The notes: generated by a model not told the origin, from the sequence alone. DNA of 41,803 bases from Actinomycetota bacterium (GCA_019639095.1 JAHBSN010000002.1:1-41803); one strand, 5' to 3'; positions 18,138 to 27,302 are shown, counted from the first letter of the stretch. Made by a program: numbers and translations.

Positions 18138-19866
18138 GGCGGCCGTCCTGGAGGGTGACCACCACGTCGGCCCGCTCGAGCACCCGGGGCCGATGGCTCA
18201 CCGCCAGCACGGTCCGGTCGCCCGCGGAACCGGCGAAGAGGCCGTCCCACAGCCGGTGCTCGGTGGCCACGTCGAGCGCGCTCGACAGGTCGTCCACCAC
18301 GAGCAGCTCGGGCTGGCGGACGAACGCCCGGGCGGCGGCGGTCCGCTGCACCTGCCCGCCCGAGAGGCGGACGCCCTTGGGGCCGACCATGGTGCTCGTG
18401 CCGTGGGCCATCTCGGCCAGGTCCTCGTCGAGGCAGGCCAGCTCGAGGGCGCGGGGCAGCTCGGCCGGGTCCACGCCGAGCAGCACGGTGCTGGCCAGCT
18501 CCTCGGAGAACAAGCGCGGCACCTGCGGCACGTAGGCCACCCGGGGCGGCACCAGGACGGCGGACGGGTCGGCCACCTCCTCGTCGTTCCAGGCGATCGT
18601 GCCCGCCGCCCGGGGTACGAGGCCGAGCAGGGCCCGCACCAGCACCGACTTGCCCGAGCCGACGGGGCCGGTGATCACCACGAGCTGCCCGCGGGCCACG
18701 TCGAGGTCTACCAGGTGGACCTGGTCGGTCTCGTCGAGGTGCACCGAGAGGCCGCGCACCGAGAAGCGCTCGAGGCGATGGGCGCCGCGCTGCGACGGTG
18801 GCACCACCACGTCGGGCACGTAGGGCGGCGGGCCGTGGCGGAGGAACGTCTCGGTGGCGGCCGATGCGAGGTCGGGATCGTGGTCGGGCATGAGCCGGCC
18901 GAGCCGGGCGGCGGACACCTCGGCCTGGCGCTGCCACGCCGACCACCGGGCCGTGACGCGCGGCAGGCCGGCCACGAGCGTGGCGTAGGTGGTGAACAGC
19001 CCGACGTCGCCCACGGTGAGCTCGCCGCGCCGCAGGGCCGGCGCGGTGAGCAGCAGGGCCAGGCCGAGCCCGGCGTTGGCGGTGATGCCCCCCAGGACCT
19101 GCGCCACCTGGGTGCCGACCTGGTCTCGGCGGGCCGCCGCGGCGCGGTGGTGGCCGAGCTGCTCGAAGCGGTCGAGCACGGCCGGCTCGGCGGCGGCCAC
19201 CTTGAGCGCGCCGATGGCGCCGAAGGCGTCGCCGATGAAGCCGGTGACGCCGGCGGTGGCCTGGCGCTCCACCATCCGCCAGTGCTTGAGGCGCGAGCCG
19301 AGCACCTGCCCGAGCACGAGCACGGCGGCGATGGGCACGAACATGGCGATGGCGGCGGCCGGGGAGATGACGAGCAGGACCACGATGCCCCCCAGGGAGG
19401 CGAGCGACGCGGCCACGAGGTCCAGCCACACGTCGAGCACCTGGGCGACGTCGCGAGCGTCGTCGCGGAAGCGGCTCACGGCCTCGCCGGGGGAGCCGGG
19501 GAGGCGACCGGTGACCGGCCCCGGATCCTGTCCGAGCGAGCGCATGGCGTTGACCCGGGGGACGGTGTGCCAGAACACCCACGCGCCGTGCCACTGGACG
19601 ATGGCGGGCATCAGCAGGAGCCACCGTCCCAGCTCCACGCCGCCGAGCAGGGCCACGAGGACCCACACCCCTGACTCGGAGCCGGGCGCCAGGCGATCCA
19701 GGACGGCCTTCAGCAGCAGGCCGGTGGCCATGGGCGCGACGAAGAACGCCACCCACATGGTGAGCGAGATGGCCCAGGTGCGCGGGTCGGCGCGCAGGAT
19801 CCGCCACGCGAAGCGGTAGCTGCTCGCCGTCTCGGGTTCGGCGTCGAGGTGCGTGGGCGCGGTCAT
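18127..19866 (-). CDS. ABC exporter subunit B (degenerate ATPase site)
   Basis: A 579-residue half-exporter: six-helix transmembrane domain (about residues 30-310) and C-terminal nucleotide-binding domain. Walker A is GPVGSGKS near 395, signature RLSGGQVQR is canonical, but Walker B ends VVDDLSSALD with Asp in place of the catalytic Glu, and the switch His is present (VSHRP). This pattern is that of the degenerate partner in heterodimeric exporters such as BmrCD or TM287/288. ATG at 19866 overlaps the stop of the partner gene (ATGA). The transported substrate (drug, lipid or peptide) cannot be told. Confidence 0.93.
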   Translation of the reverse strand: MTAPTHLDAEPETASSYRFAWRILRADPRTWAISLTMWVAFFVAPMATGLLLKAVLDRLAPGSESGVWVLVALLGGVELGRWLLLMPAIVQWHGAWVFWHTVPRVNAMRSLGQDPGPVTGRLPGSPGEAVSRFRDDARDVAQVLDVWLDLVAASLASLGGIVVLLVISPAAAIAMFVPIAAVLVLGQVLGSRLKHWRMVERQATAGVTGFIGDAFGAIGALKVAAAEPAVLDRFEQLGHHRAAAARRDQVGTQVAQVLGGITANAGLGLALLLTAPALRRGELTVGDVGLFTTYATLVAGLPRVTARWSAWQRQAEVSAARLGRLMPDHDPDLASAATETFLRHGPPPYVPDVVVPPSQRGAHRLERFSVRGLSVHLDETDQVHLVDLDVARGQLVVITGPVGSGKSVLVRALLGLVPRAAGTIAWNDEEVADPSAVLVPPRVAYVPQVPRLFSEELASTVLLGVDPAELPRALELACLDEDLAEMAHGTSTMVGPKGVRLSGGQVQRTAAARAFVRQPELLVVDDLSSALDVATEHRLWDGLFAGSAGDRTVLAVSHRPRVLERADVVVTLQDGRRTS

Positions 19867-21614
19867 CGGGCCACCCCCTCGGTGGCGCGGGAGCCGGCGA
19901 GGAGCTGGGCGTAGCGCGACGTGGGGTCGGCGGCGAGCTCGGCGCGCTCGCCGTGCTCCACGAGCCGGCCGTGGTCGAGCACGGCGATGCGGTCGACGCG
20001 GTCGAGCGTGGCGAGCCGGTGGGCGATCACCAGCGCGGTGCGCCCGGCGAGCAGGCGGTCGGTGGCCCGGGCGAGCTGGGCCTCGGTGGCCGGATCGAGG
20101 CGGCTCGACGCCTCGTCGAGGATCACCACCGCAGGGTCGGCGAGCAGCACGCGGGCGAAGGCGAGCAGTTGGCCCTCGCCGGCCGACAGCTCGGCATCGC
20201 CGTCGAGCGGTTCGTCGAGGCCGTTGGGCAGGGAGTCCAGCCAACGGCCGAGCCCGACGTCTCGTAGCGCGGCGGTCAGACGGGCGTCGTCGGCCGCCAC
20301 CGACCCGAACAGGGTGAGGTTGTCGCGCAGCGGGGCGCGCAGCAGCTCGACGTCCTGGGTGACGACGCCGATGCGATGCCGGAGGTCGGCCTGGGACAGG
20401 GCGCGCACGTCGACCCCGCCCACCAGGACGGCGCCCTCCTCGGTGTCCCAGAGCCGGGCGATGAGGCGACCGACGGTGGTCTTGCCCGAGCCGGTGCGGC
20501 CCACGACGCCGAGGGTGGTGCCGGCCGGCACCACCAGGTCGACGTGGTCGAGCACGGGATGGCCGGTCCCGTAGCCGAAGGTGACCTCGCGCAGCTCGAC
20601 CTCGAGGGCACCCGCCGGCAGGGGCGGGCCGACGCCGTCCACCAGGGCCGGGCGGCTGGCCAGGAGCCGGGCGGCACGACGCGTGCCGGCGATGGCCTTC
20701 TGCGCCTCGGCGAGCTGCTCGGCCACCTTCCAGAGCGGGTCGCTCACGAGCTGGCTGAACCGCAGCAGGGTGAGCACCGAGCCCACCGAGAGCGTGCCCT
20801 GCTGGTTGGCCCACACCCCGAGCGCCAGGACCAGCACCGACCCCACGCCGAACACGGCTCCGGCGAGGGAGATGGCGCCGTCGCCGCGCGCCGCAGCGCG
20901 CCGGGCGGTGCGCCACCAGCCGGCCGAGTGCTGCTGCAGGCGGTGCTCGGCCCACCGGCCGGCGCCGTTCGCGCGCAGGTCCTCGAGGCCGCCGAGGCGC
21001 TCCTCCACGTCGCCGTAGAGCTGCGCCTGCACCTCGCGCTCGTCGTCGTAGAAGGGCACGGCCAGGCGCCGGAGGCGGACCATCACCGCCACGGCGGCGG
21101 CCACCGTGAGACCGATGAGCACGCTCGCCCGCCAGTCGATGACCGCGGACACCACGAGCACGCCGGCCACGAGGATCGTGTTGCCGAGCAGCTGCAGCAC
21201 GGCGGTGGAGGAGAAGCGGGTGACGGCGTCGATGTCGCCGTCGATGCGCTCGATGAGCTGGCCCGGGCTGTGATCGCCGTGCCAGTGGAGGTCCATGGCG
21301 AGGGCGTGGCGGCACAGGTCCCGCCGCAGGTTGTTGCCGACCCGCCACGCCAGGCGCACCGAGAGCCAGGTGACCACCAGCTGGAGCGCGTCGCCGGTGA
21401 GCGTGGCGGCGAGGAACAGGGCGGCCAGGCGCAGGAGGGCGGCGGTGTCCTCGCCGGCGAGCGCGGCGTCGACGAAGCGGCCCACGAGCACCGGGCCGGC
21501 GAGGGGCAGGACCATGGCCACCACGAGGAGCGCGGTGAGCGCGCCGAGGACGCGCCGCTCGGGGCGCAGGTGGGTGGCCAGGAGGCGGACGTCGGCGGGG
21601 GGAGAGGGGTCCAT
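19863..21614 (-). CDS. ABC exporter subunit A (canonical Walker B)
   Basis: A 583-residue half-exporter with a six-helix transmembrane domain and an ATPase domain. Walker A is GRTGSGKTT near 375 and Walker B is VVILDEASSRLD with the catalytic Glu, followed by AHRLATL. Its signature motif is altered (LSAGEGQ instead of LSGGQ). With subunit B this gives one full site (A Walker motifs plus B LSGGQ) and one degenerate site (B Walker motifs plus A LSAGE), exactly as in known heterodimers. ATG at 21614; its promoter (minus TAGCGT at 21667-21662) carries a perfect palindrome. First of the two-gene operon, divergent from the GNAT gene. Confidence 0.93.
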   Translation of the reverse strand: MDPSPPADVRLLATHLRPERRVLGALTALLVVAMVLPLAGPVLVGRFVDAALAGEDTAALLRLAALFLAATLTGDALQLVVTWLSVRLAWRVGNNLRRDLCRHALAMDLHWHGDHSPGQLIERIDGDIDAVTRFSSTAVLQLLGNTILVAGVLVVSAVIDWRASVLIGLTVAAAVAVMVRLRRLAVPFYDDEREVQAQLYGDVEERLGGLEDLRANGAGRWAEHRLQQHSAGWWRTARRAAARGDGAISLAGAVFGVGSVLVLALGVWANQQGTLSVGSVLTLLRFSQLVSDPLWKVAEQLAEAQKAIAGTRRAARLLASRPALVDGVGPPLPAGALEVELREVTFGYGTGHPVLDHVDLVVPAGTTLGVVGRTGSGKTTVGRLIARLWDTEEGAVLVGGVDVRALSQADLRHRIGVVTQDVELLRAPLRDNLTLFGSVAADDARLTAALRDVGLGRWLDSLPNGLDEPLDGDAELSAGEGQLLAFARVLLADPAVVILDEASSRLDPATEAQLARATDRLLAGRTALVIAHRLATLDRVDRIAVLDHGRLVEHGERAELAADPTSRYAQLLAGSRATEGVAR

Positions 21615-21661
21615 GGTTCGAGCGCGGCGCGGCGAGACCTCGGTCCCCGCGCGGCCGTGCC

Positions 21662-21680
21662 ACGCTACGGACCGGTCCGT
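21662..21680 (-). promoter_or_regulatory. Exporter promoter with 14-bp palindromic operator
   Basis: ACGGACCGGTCCGT (21667-21680) is a perfect palindrome that touches the minus-strand -10 TAGCGT (21667-21662) and fills part of the -10/-35 spacer. Palindromes centred on GACCGGTC are typical TetR-family sites, often in front of exporters. No TetR gene lies in the window. Confidence 0.55.
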
Positions 21681-21714
21681 CAGATCGGCGACCGATTTCC
21701 GATCGGGGGCAGGG

Positions 21715-22236
21715 GTGGAGCAGCAGGTCAGGTGGCAGGTGCGCCCGGCGGAGGAGCGCGACGTCGAGGCCATCGCCGAGCTGGTGCGCGAGCTGGCCGC
21801 CTACGAGCGGGAGCCCGAGGCCGCGCTCGCGTCGGGCGACGACTTCCGGGCCGCGCTGTTCGGATCGGCTCCCCTCGTGCACGCCCACGTGGCCGAGGTG
21901 GCCGACGGCGATGGCGACGGATCGTGGGAGGTGGTGGGGATCGCCGTGTGGTTCGCCACGTTCTCCACGTGGAAGGGCCGCCACGGCCTCTGGCTGGAGG
22001 ACCTGTTCGTGCGCCCCGAGCACCGCCGACTCGGGCTGGGCCGGGCGCTGCTGTCCACCCTGGCCGCGCTCTGCGTGGAGCGGGGGTGGCCCCGGTTCGA
22101 GTGGTGGGTGCTCGACTGGAACGAGCCGGCCCACCGGTTCTACGAGTCGCTCGGAGCACAGCCGCAGGACGAGTGGACCACGTGGCGCCTGGACGGGGAG
22201 GCCCTGGCCGAGGCGGCCGCCCGGGTCCTTCGCTGA
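21715..22236 (+). CDS. GNAT family N-acetyltransferase
   Basis: A 173-residue acetyltransferase of the GNAT fold. VRPAEERDVEAIAELVRELAAYE at the start, the central strand LWLEDLFVRPEHRRLGLGRAL holding the acetyl-CoA pyrophosphate loop (RRLGLG), and the late WWVLDWNEPAHRFYESLGA. The overall pattern matches diamine/spermidine N-acetyltransferase-like proteins (thialysine acetyltransferase group), which acetylate small polyamines or amino acids. GTG at 21715 follows a G-rich stretch; GTG at 21739 would still give the whole fold. Divergent from the ABC exporter and 45 nt upstream of prfB. Confidence 0.85.
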   Translation: MEQQVRWQVRPAEERDVEAIAELVRELAAYEREPEAALASGDDFRAALFGSAPLVHAHVAEVADGDGDGSWEVVGIAVWFATFSTWKGRHGLWLEDLFVRPEHRRLGLGRALLSTLAALCVERGWPRFEWWVLDWNEPAHRFYESLGAQPQDEWTTWRLDGEALAEAAARVLR

Positions 22237-22281
22237 CCCGGGTTTCGGCCCGGCCCGGTTCGCGGCGAGAATCGGAGGACC

Positions 22282-23391
22282 ATGCGAGACGTCACCGACG
22301 ACATCACCGCCCTGCGCAAGCGCCACCAGGAGGCCGCCACCTACCTGAAGGTGGCCGAGCTGCGCGCCCGCCAGCCCCAGCTCGAGACCGAGGCGTCCCG
22401 GCCCGACCTGTGGGACGACCCCGACCGGGCCCGCCAGGTCACCGGCGAGCTCGCCTCGGTCACCGACGACCTGGAGGTCTACGACGGCTTCGGCGCGCGG
22501 ATCGACGACGTCGAGGTGCTGGCCGAGCTGGCGCGCGAGGAGCACGACGACTCGGTGGCCCAGGAGGTGGAGGACGCCCTCTCGGCGCTGGTCACCGACT
22601 TCGGCGCGCTGGAGCTGCGCAGCCTCTTCACCGGCGAGCACGACGAGCGCGACGCCATCTGCGAGGTGCAGTCCGGCGAGGGCGGCGCCGACGCCCAGGA
22701 CTTCGCCAACATGCTCCTGCGCATGTACCTGCGCTGGGCCGAGCGCCGCGGGTTCGAGGTGGAGCTCGACGAGGTGTCCGAGGGGTCCGAGGCCGGCATC
22801 TCCTCGGCCACGTTCCTCGTGAAGGGCCGCCACGCCTACGGCCTGCTGCGCTCCGAGCACGGGGTGCACCGCCTGGTGCGGATGAGCCCGTTCAACGCCC
22901 AGGGCAAGCGCCAGACCGCCTTCGCCGCCCTCAAGGTCACCCCGTTCCTCGAGGACGTGCCCGACATCGTCATCGACGACAAGGACCTCCGCATCGACAC
23001 CTACCGGTCGTCGGGCGCCGGCGGCCAGCACGTGAACGTGACCGACTCCGCGGTGCGGATCACCCACCTGCCCACCGGCACGGTGTCGTCGTGCCAGAAC
23101 GAGCGCAGCCAGCACCAGAACAAGGACCGGGCCATGCAGGTGCTCAAGGCCAAGCTGGCCGAGCTCGAGCGCGAGAAGCGCGCGGCCGAGCTCGACGCCA
23201 TCCGCGGCGTGCAGCACTCGGTGGGCTTCGGCTCGCAGATCCGGTCCTACGTGATGGCGCCGTACCAGATGGTGAAGGACCTGCGGTCCGAGCACGAGAC
23301 CGGCAACGTCGACGGCGTCTTCGACGGCGCGCTGGACGAGTTCATGGAGGCGTACCTGCGCTGGCAGCGCTCCGAGGCGCTCGCCGGGTGA
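22282..23391 (+). CDS. prfB: Peptide chain release factor 2
   Basis: A 369-residue class I release factor recognising UGA/UAA. Domain 2 carries the tripeptide anticodon in RMSPFNAQGKRQT, and domain 3 the GGQ motif in SSGAGGQHVNVTDSAVR near residue 245, whose Gln is the methylated catalytic residue. The C-terminal GSQIRSYV...MVKD is intact. The reading frame is continuous with no in-frame UGA near codon 26, so the autoregulatory frameshift of enterobacterial prfB is absent. ATG at 22282 with GGAGG about 6 nt upstream. Conserved order prfB, ftsE, ftsX follows. Confidence 0.98.
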   Translation: MRDVTDDITALRKRHQEAATYLKVAELRARQPQLETEASRPDLWDDPDRARQVTGELASVTDDLEVYDGFGARIDDVEVLAELAREEHDDSVAQEVEDALSALVTDFGALELRSLFTGEHDERDAICEVQSGEGGADAQDFANMLLRMYLRWAERRGFEVELDEVSEGSEAGISSATFLVKGRHAYGLLRSEHGVHRLVRMSPFNAQGKRQTAFAALKVTPFLEDVPDIVIDDKDLRIDTYRSSGAGGQHVNVTDSAVRITHLPTGTVSSCQNERSQHQNKDRAMQVLKAKLAELEREKRAAELDAIRGVQHSVGFGSQIRSYVMAPYQMVKDLRSEHETGNVDGVFDGALDEFMEAYLRWQRSEALAG

Positions 23392-23438
23392 CCCCGGCAG
23401 CACCCGGGGGGTGCCGCTTGGCGCGCATTACGTCCGTG

Positions 23439-23444
23439 TAACGT
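23439..23444 (+). promoter_or_regulatory. -10 box of ftsEX
   Basis: TAACGT in an AT-richer patch, 10 nt before the ftsE ATG; no clear ribosome-binding site follows, so the transcript is nearly leaderless. A TTGGCG at 23418-23423 may be the -35 (15-nt spacing). Confidence 0.45.
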
Positions 23445-23454
23445 TTCACCCGGC

Positions 23455-24132
23455 ATGATCAAGCTGGAGAACGTCTCGAAGGTCTTCAAGGGCGACGTCG
23501 TCGCCCTGCGCGAGGCCAATTGCGACATCAACAAGGGCGAGTTCGTGTTCCTGGTGGGCCCGTCGGGCTCGGGCAAGTCCACCATGATCCGCCTGCTCAA
23601 CAAGCAGGAGGAGCCCAGCACCGGCGCCATCTACGTGGCCGGCAAGCACATCGGCCAGCTCAACAGCTGGAAGGTGCCCTACCTGCGCCGCAACATCGGG
23701 TGCGTGTTCCAGGACTACAAGCTCCTGTCGAACAAGACCGTCTACGAGAACGTGGCCTTCGCCCTCGAGGTGATCGGGCGCCCCCGCCACGTGGTCAAGA
23801 CCCAGGTCCCGGCCATCTTGGAGCTGGTGGGCCTGTCGAAGAAGCACAAGAACTACCCCGACGAGCTCTCCGGCGGCGAGCAGCAGCGGGTGTCCATCGC
23901 CCGGGCGTTCGTCAACCGGCCGCTGATCCTGCTGGCCGACGAGCCCACCGGCAACCTCGATCCCGCCACCTCGGTGGGCATCATGCGGCTGCTGGATCGC
24001 ATCAACCGCACCGGCACCACCGTGGTGATGGCCACCCACGACCGCAGCATCGTCGACACCATGCGCCGCCGGGTGATCGAGCTCGATCGCGGCTCGATCA
24101 TCCGCGACCAGGCCCGCGGCGTCTACGAGTAG
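23455..24132 (+). CDS. ftsE: Cell division ATP-binding protein FtsE
   Basis: A 225-residue ABC ATPase partner of FtsX that drives peptidoglycan hydrolase activation at the septum. Walker [10 protein letters not shown] at residues 35-43, the FtsE-typical Q-loop context [11 protein letters not shown], signature LSGGEQQR near 140, Walker [13 protein letters not shown] near 160, switch His in MATHD. Start ATG at 23455. ftsX begins 12 nt after its stop. Placement after prfB is the common actinobacterial order. Confidence 0.97.
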   Translation: MIKLENVSKVFKGDVVALREANCDINKGEFVFLVGPSGSGKSTMIRLLNKQEEPSTGAIYVAGKHIGQLNSWKVPYLRRNIGCVFQDYKLLSNKTVYENVAFALEVIGRPRHVVKTQVPAILELVGLSKKHKNYPDELSGGEQQRVSIARAFVNRPLILLADEPTGNLDPATSVGIMRLLDRINRTGTTVVMATHDRSIVDTMRRRVIELDRGSIIRDQARGVYE

Positions 24133-24144
24133 GTCCGACCAGCC

Positions 24145-25041
24145 ATGGCCATCAACGGCAACTACGTCCTCCGCGAGACCACCGCCAACCTCACCCGCAA
24201 CATCACGCTCACCGTGGCGTCGGTGCTCACGGTGTTCGTGTCGCTCGCCATCCTCGGGTCCACGGTGCTCGTGCGCCAGGGCGCCCAGAACGCCACCCGC
24301 CAGTTCGAGGGCGGCGTGGAGTTCATCGTCTACGTCGACGCCGACATCACGCCCTCGGAGCTGGCCGCGGTGAAGGCGTCGCTCGAGGACAACCCGGGCG
24401 TGCTGCGCGCGCCGTACGTGGACGCCGAGGCCACCTACAAGGAGTTCCGGCGCCTGTTCAAGGGCCAGGAGACGATGCTCGAGAACGTCCGCAAGGGCGA
24501 CCTCCCCACGAGCTTCCGCGTGGAGCCCAAGGACAAGAGCGTCGAGAGCGTCCAGGAGCTGGTGGCCTACTACCAGAAGCGCCCGAACGTGTACTACGTG
24601 TCGGCGGCCACCGAGGTCATCCGCGAGATGAAGGCCATCACCACGTTCTTCAACAACGGCCTCAGCGTCTTCGCGGTCTTCCTGCTCGTCGCCTCGGCGC
24701 TGCTGATCCTGAACACGATCCGCACCGCCATGTTCGCCCGGCGCCGCGAGATCGAGGTGATGAAGCTGGTGGGTGCCACCAACTGGTTCATCCGGATCCC
24801 GTTCATGCTCGAGGGGCTCATCCAGGGACTCATCGGCGGCGTGCTCGCGGTGGGCTTCGTGTTCCTCGCCAAGGGCTGGCTCGACGACCTGCTGAACCGC
24901 TCGAAGGGCCTCAACCTGCTGCAGAACTTCTCGATCGAGTCGAGCGACGTGACCCTGGCGTGCCTGGTGGTGGTGGGCGTGGCCATCACCCTGAGCGTGG
25001 TGAGCTCGGCGCTCGCCACCCGCCGCTTCCTCGACGTCTGA
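24145..25041 (+). CDS. ftsX: Cell division protein FtsX
   Basis: A 298-residue membrane protein with the FtsX layout: cytoplasmic N-tail, helix 1 at about residues 21-43, extracellular domain to about 170 (FIVYVDADIT, YVSAATEVIREMK), then three helices near 172-195, 223-245 and 268-290. The cytoplasmic motif RTAMFARRREIEVMKLVGATNWFI contacts FtsE. It relays ATP hydrolysis to cell-wall hydrolases of the NlpC/P60 type. ATG at 24145. smpB, often next in this cluster, is not here; a convergent P450 gene follows instead. Confidence 0.96.
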   Translation: MAINGNYVLRETTANLTRNITLTVASVLTVFVSLAILGSTVLVRQGAQNATRQFEGGVEFIVYVDADITPSELAAVKASLEDNPGVLRAPYVDAEATYKEFRRLFKGQETMLENVRKGDLPTSFRVEPKDKSVESVQELVAYYQKRPNVYYVSAATEVIREMKAITTFFNNGLSVFAVFLLVASALLILNTIRTAMFARRREIEVMKLVGATNWFIRIPFMLEGLIQGLIGGVLAVGFVFLAKGWLDDLLNRSKGLNLLQNFSIESSDVTLACLVVVGVAITLSVVSSALATRRFLDV

Positions 25042-25086
25042 TCGGGTCGCCGGCGCCGGATCGGTGGCCGGCGGCGCCCGCCGGGC

Positions 25087-26325
25087 TCAGCGGAGCGACA
25101 CCGGCAGCACGTCGTAGCCGCGCAGCACGAGGCGCCCGTTGTGGGTGGGGTCGCCGGCCGCCGCCATGTCGGGGAACCGCCGCACCAGCCGACCGATGAC
25201 CTCCTGGCCCTCGAGGCGGGCCAGCGCCGCGCCGAGGCAGTGGTGGACGCCGCTGCCGAACGACACGTGCTCGCGAGCGTCGGGCCGGCCGAGGTCGAGC
25301 TCGGCCGCGGTGGGCCCGAACTTGTCGGGGTCTCGGTTGGCGGCGCCGAGGCAGGTCATCACGAACTCGCCGGGGGCCACCACGTGCTCGCCGATCTCGA
25401 TGGGCTCGAGGGCGATGCGACGCGAGAACTGCACCGGGCTGTCGAAGCGCAGCAGCTCCTCCACGGCGTTGGCGTCGAGGGAGGGGTCGGCCACGAGCCG
25501 GGCTCGCTGGTCGGGGTGCTCGAGCAGCGCGTGGGTGCCGTTGCCGATGAGGTTCACCGTGGTCTCGTGGCCGGCCAGGAACAGCAGCACCACGTTCTCC
25601 ACCAGTTCGGCGTCGGAGAGCGTGTCGCCGTCGTCCTCGGCGGCGATCAGCGCGGAGAGCAGGTCGCCCTCGTCGCCGCGCGCCCGCTTCCACGCGATGG
25701 CGTCGTTGACCACCGCCCACATGTTGTCCGAGGCCTCGAAGATGGCCTCGGCGTTCTGGAAGGCGAGGATCGGGTCGAGGAACTGGGTGACCAGGTGCGA
25801 CCACGTGCGGAGCTGGTCGCGGTCGCCCTCGGGCATGCCGAGCATCTCGGAGATCACCGCGAAGGGCAGGGGGAAGGCCAGCTCGGAGATGAGGTCCACC
25901 GGACCCTCGCGGGTGGCGAGGTCGTCGAGGATCTCCTCCACCATCTCGCCGGTGCGGGCGCGGATCTGCTCTACCGCCCGGGGGGTGAACGCCTTGGACA
26001 CGAGCCGGCGGATCCGGGTGTGGTCGGGCGGGTCGATGTTGAGGATGGCCCGGCTGCGGCGAGCCTCGCGCCCCTCCACCAGGTCGGCCAGCTGCTCGCG
26101 GCGGCTCGGGCCCTCGTGGGCGATGTTGCGCTCCTCGACGCTGGTGCCGGGCTTGCGCAGCACGGCGTGGACGTCGTCCCAGCGGGTGACCAGCCACGGC
26201 CCGAGGTCGCTCTTGTGGATCGGCCGGGTGGCCTGGATCTCGGCGTACTGGCGGTACGGGTCGTCGTAGAAGCCGGGCTCGAAGGGGTTGAGCCCGATCA
26301 CGGTGGGCGGCGCGTCGGCATCCAT
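25087..26325 (-). CDS. Cytochrome P450
   Basis: A 412-residue bacterial P450. I-helix oxygen-binding motif FLAGHETTVNLIGNG near residue 240, ExxR as EELLRF near 283, and heme-binding loop FGSGVHHCLGAALARLEG near 345 with the cysteine thiolate. Actinobacterial P450s of this length hydroxylate fatty acids, steroids or terpenes with a ferredoxin partner, none of which is nearby. ATG at 26325 is 6 nt from a minus-strand TACGGT -10 (26337-26332), so it is leaderless; a longer frame exists upstream but would run through the operator. Divergent from the LLM operon with a shared palindrome, suggesting joint control and one pathway. Confidence 0.95.
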   Translation of the reverse strand: MDADAPPTVIGLNPFEPGFYDDPYRQYAEIQATRPIHKSDLGPWLVTRWDDVHAVLRKPGTSVEERNIAHEGPSRREQLADLVEGREARRSRAILNIDPPDHTRIRRLVSKAFTPRAVEQIRARTGEMVEEILDDLATREGPVDLISELAFPLPFAVISEMLGMPEGDRDQLRTWSHLVTQFLDPILAFQNAEAIFEASDNMWAVVNDAIAWKRARGDEGDLLSALIAAEDDGDTLSDAELVENVVLLFLAGHETTVNLIGNGTHALLEHPDQRARLVADPSLDANAVEELLRFDSPVQFSRRIALEPIEIGEHVVAPGEFVMTCLGAANRDPDKFGPTAAELDLGRPDAREHVSFGSGVHHCLGAALARLEGQEVIGRLVRRFPDMAAAGDPTHNGRLVLRGYDVLPVSLR

Positions 26326-26331
26326 GGCCCG

Positions 26332-26402
26332 ACCGTACTCCCGTCGGGCAAGAAGTTGCACGCGTCGTGCAAGTTCCTGCCCGGCGGCGATCGCCCTAGG
26401 GT
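26332..26402. promoter_or_regulatory. Divergent leaderless promoters flanking a 17-bp palindrome
   Basis: TTGCACGCGTCGTGCAA (26356-26372) has perfect 6-bp arms. On the minus strand its left arm overlaps a -35 placed 17 nt before the P450 -10 TACGGT (26337-26332). On + it lies just upstream of -35 TTCCTG (26374-26379), 17 nt before the LLM -10 TAGGGT (26397-26402), itself 6 nt from the GTG at 26409. One regulator bound here could control both sides. Confidence 0.65.
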
Positions 26403-26408
26403 GCCGAC

Positions 26409-27302
26409 GTGCGCTTCAGCCTCTGGACCTCCACCGAGCCCGCCTGGCCCGACCTGCTGGCCCGAGCCCACGCCGTCGAGGCCGCCGGCCTCGACGGCGT
26501 GTGGGTGGCCGACCACTTCATGCCCAACTCGGACGACGTGTCGGCGCCGATGCTCGAGTGCTTCTCGGTGCTGGCCGGCTTGGCCGCCGCGGTGCCGCGC
26601 GTGCGCCTCGGCTCGCTCGTGGCCGGCGCCACCTACCGCCACCCCGCGGTGCTGGCCAACGTGGCCGCCGCCATCGACCAGGTGAGCGGCGGTCGCTTCG
26701 TGCTCGGCATCGGCGCGGGGTGGCAGCAGAACGAGCACGACGCCTACGGCATCGAGCTGGGTTCGGTCACCGAGCGCATCGATCGCTTCGCCGAGGCGTG
26801 CGAGGTGGTCACCTCGTTGCGGGACCACGATCGGACCACCTTCGAGGGCCGGTACTTCCAGCTCGCCGACGCACCCATGGAGCCCAAGCCCACCGGTCCG
26901 ATGCCGTTGCTGATCGGCTCGAGCGGGCCGAACCGCATGGCGGCGCTGGTGGCGCGCTGGGCCGACGAGTGGAACTCGTGGGGAACCCCCGAGGTGTTCG
27001 CCGAGAAGGGCGCGCACGTCACCCGGGCCCTCGAGGAGGCGGGGCGGGACCCCGCCACCCTCGCCCGGAGCACCCAGGCCCTGGTGTTCCTGGGGCCCGA
27101 CGGCGCCACCACCGCCGAGCGCTTCGCCGCCATCCGCCCCGCCATCGGCGGAACGCCCGAGCAGCTGGTGGAGGTGGTGGGCCGCTACGTCGAGGCCGGC
27201 GTCGACGAGCTCATCTTCCCCGACTTCACCTTCGGTCCCCAGGCCCAGGCCCTGGAGACCATCGACCAGCTGGCCCGCGAGGTCGTGGACGTGGTGCGGT
27301 GA
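26409..27302 (+). CDS. LLM class F420-dependent oxidoreductase
   Basis: A 297-residue luciferase-like TIM-barrel enzyme. MRFSLWTSTEPAWPD start, GVWVADHFMPN near 35, PRVRLGSLVAGATYRHPAVLAN near 65 (cis-peptide region of F420 enzymes), GGRFVLGIGAGWQQNEHDAYG near 97, and GVDELIFPDF at the end. Probably an F420H2-dependent reductase or F420-dependent dehydrogenase of a lipid-like substrate. GTG at 26409 is leaderless. First gene of an operon with the thiolase-fold and DUF35 genes (GTGA and ATGA overlaps). It is distinct in sequence from the LLM protein at 3615-4484. Confidence 0.93.
   Translation: MRFSLWTSTEPAWPDLLARAHAVEAAGLDGVWVADHFMPNSDDVSAPMLECFSVLAGLAAAVPRVRLGSLVAGATYRHPAVLANVAAAIDQVSGGRFVLGIGAGWQQNEHDAYGIELGSVTERIDRFAEACEVVTSLRDHDRTTFEGRYFQLADAPMEPKPTGPMPLLIGSSGPNRMAALVARWADEWNSWGTPEVFAEKGAHVTRALEEAGRDPATLARSTQALVFLGPDGATTAERFAAIRPAIGGTPEQLVEVVGRYVEAGVDELIFPDFTFGPQAQALETIDQLAREVVDVVR

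Noticed and set aside
22282-22400. Programmed frameshift in prfB
   Set aside because: The frame is continuous and lacks an in-frame TGA and the slippery site near codon 26.
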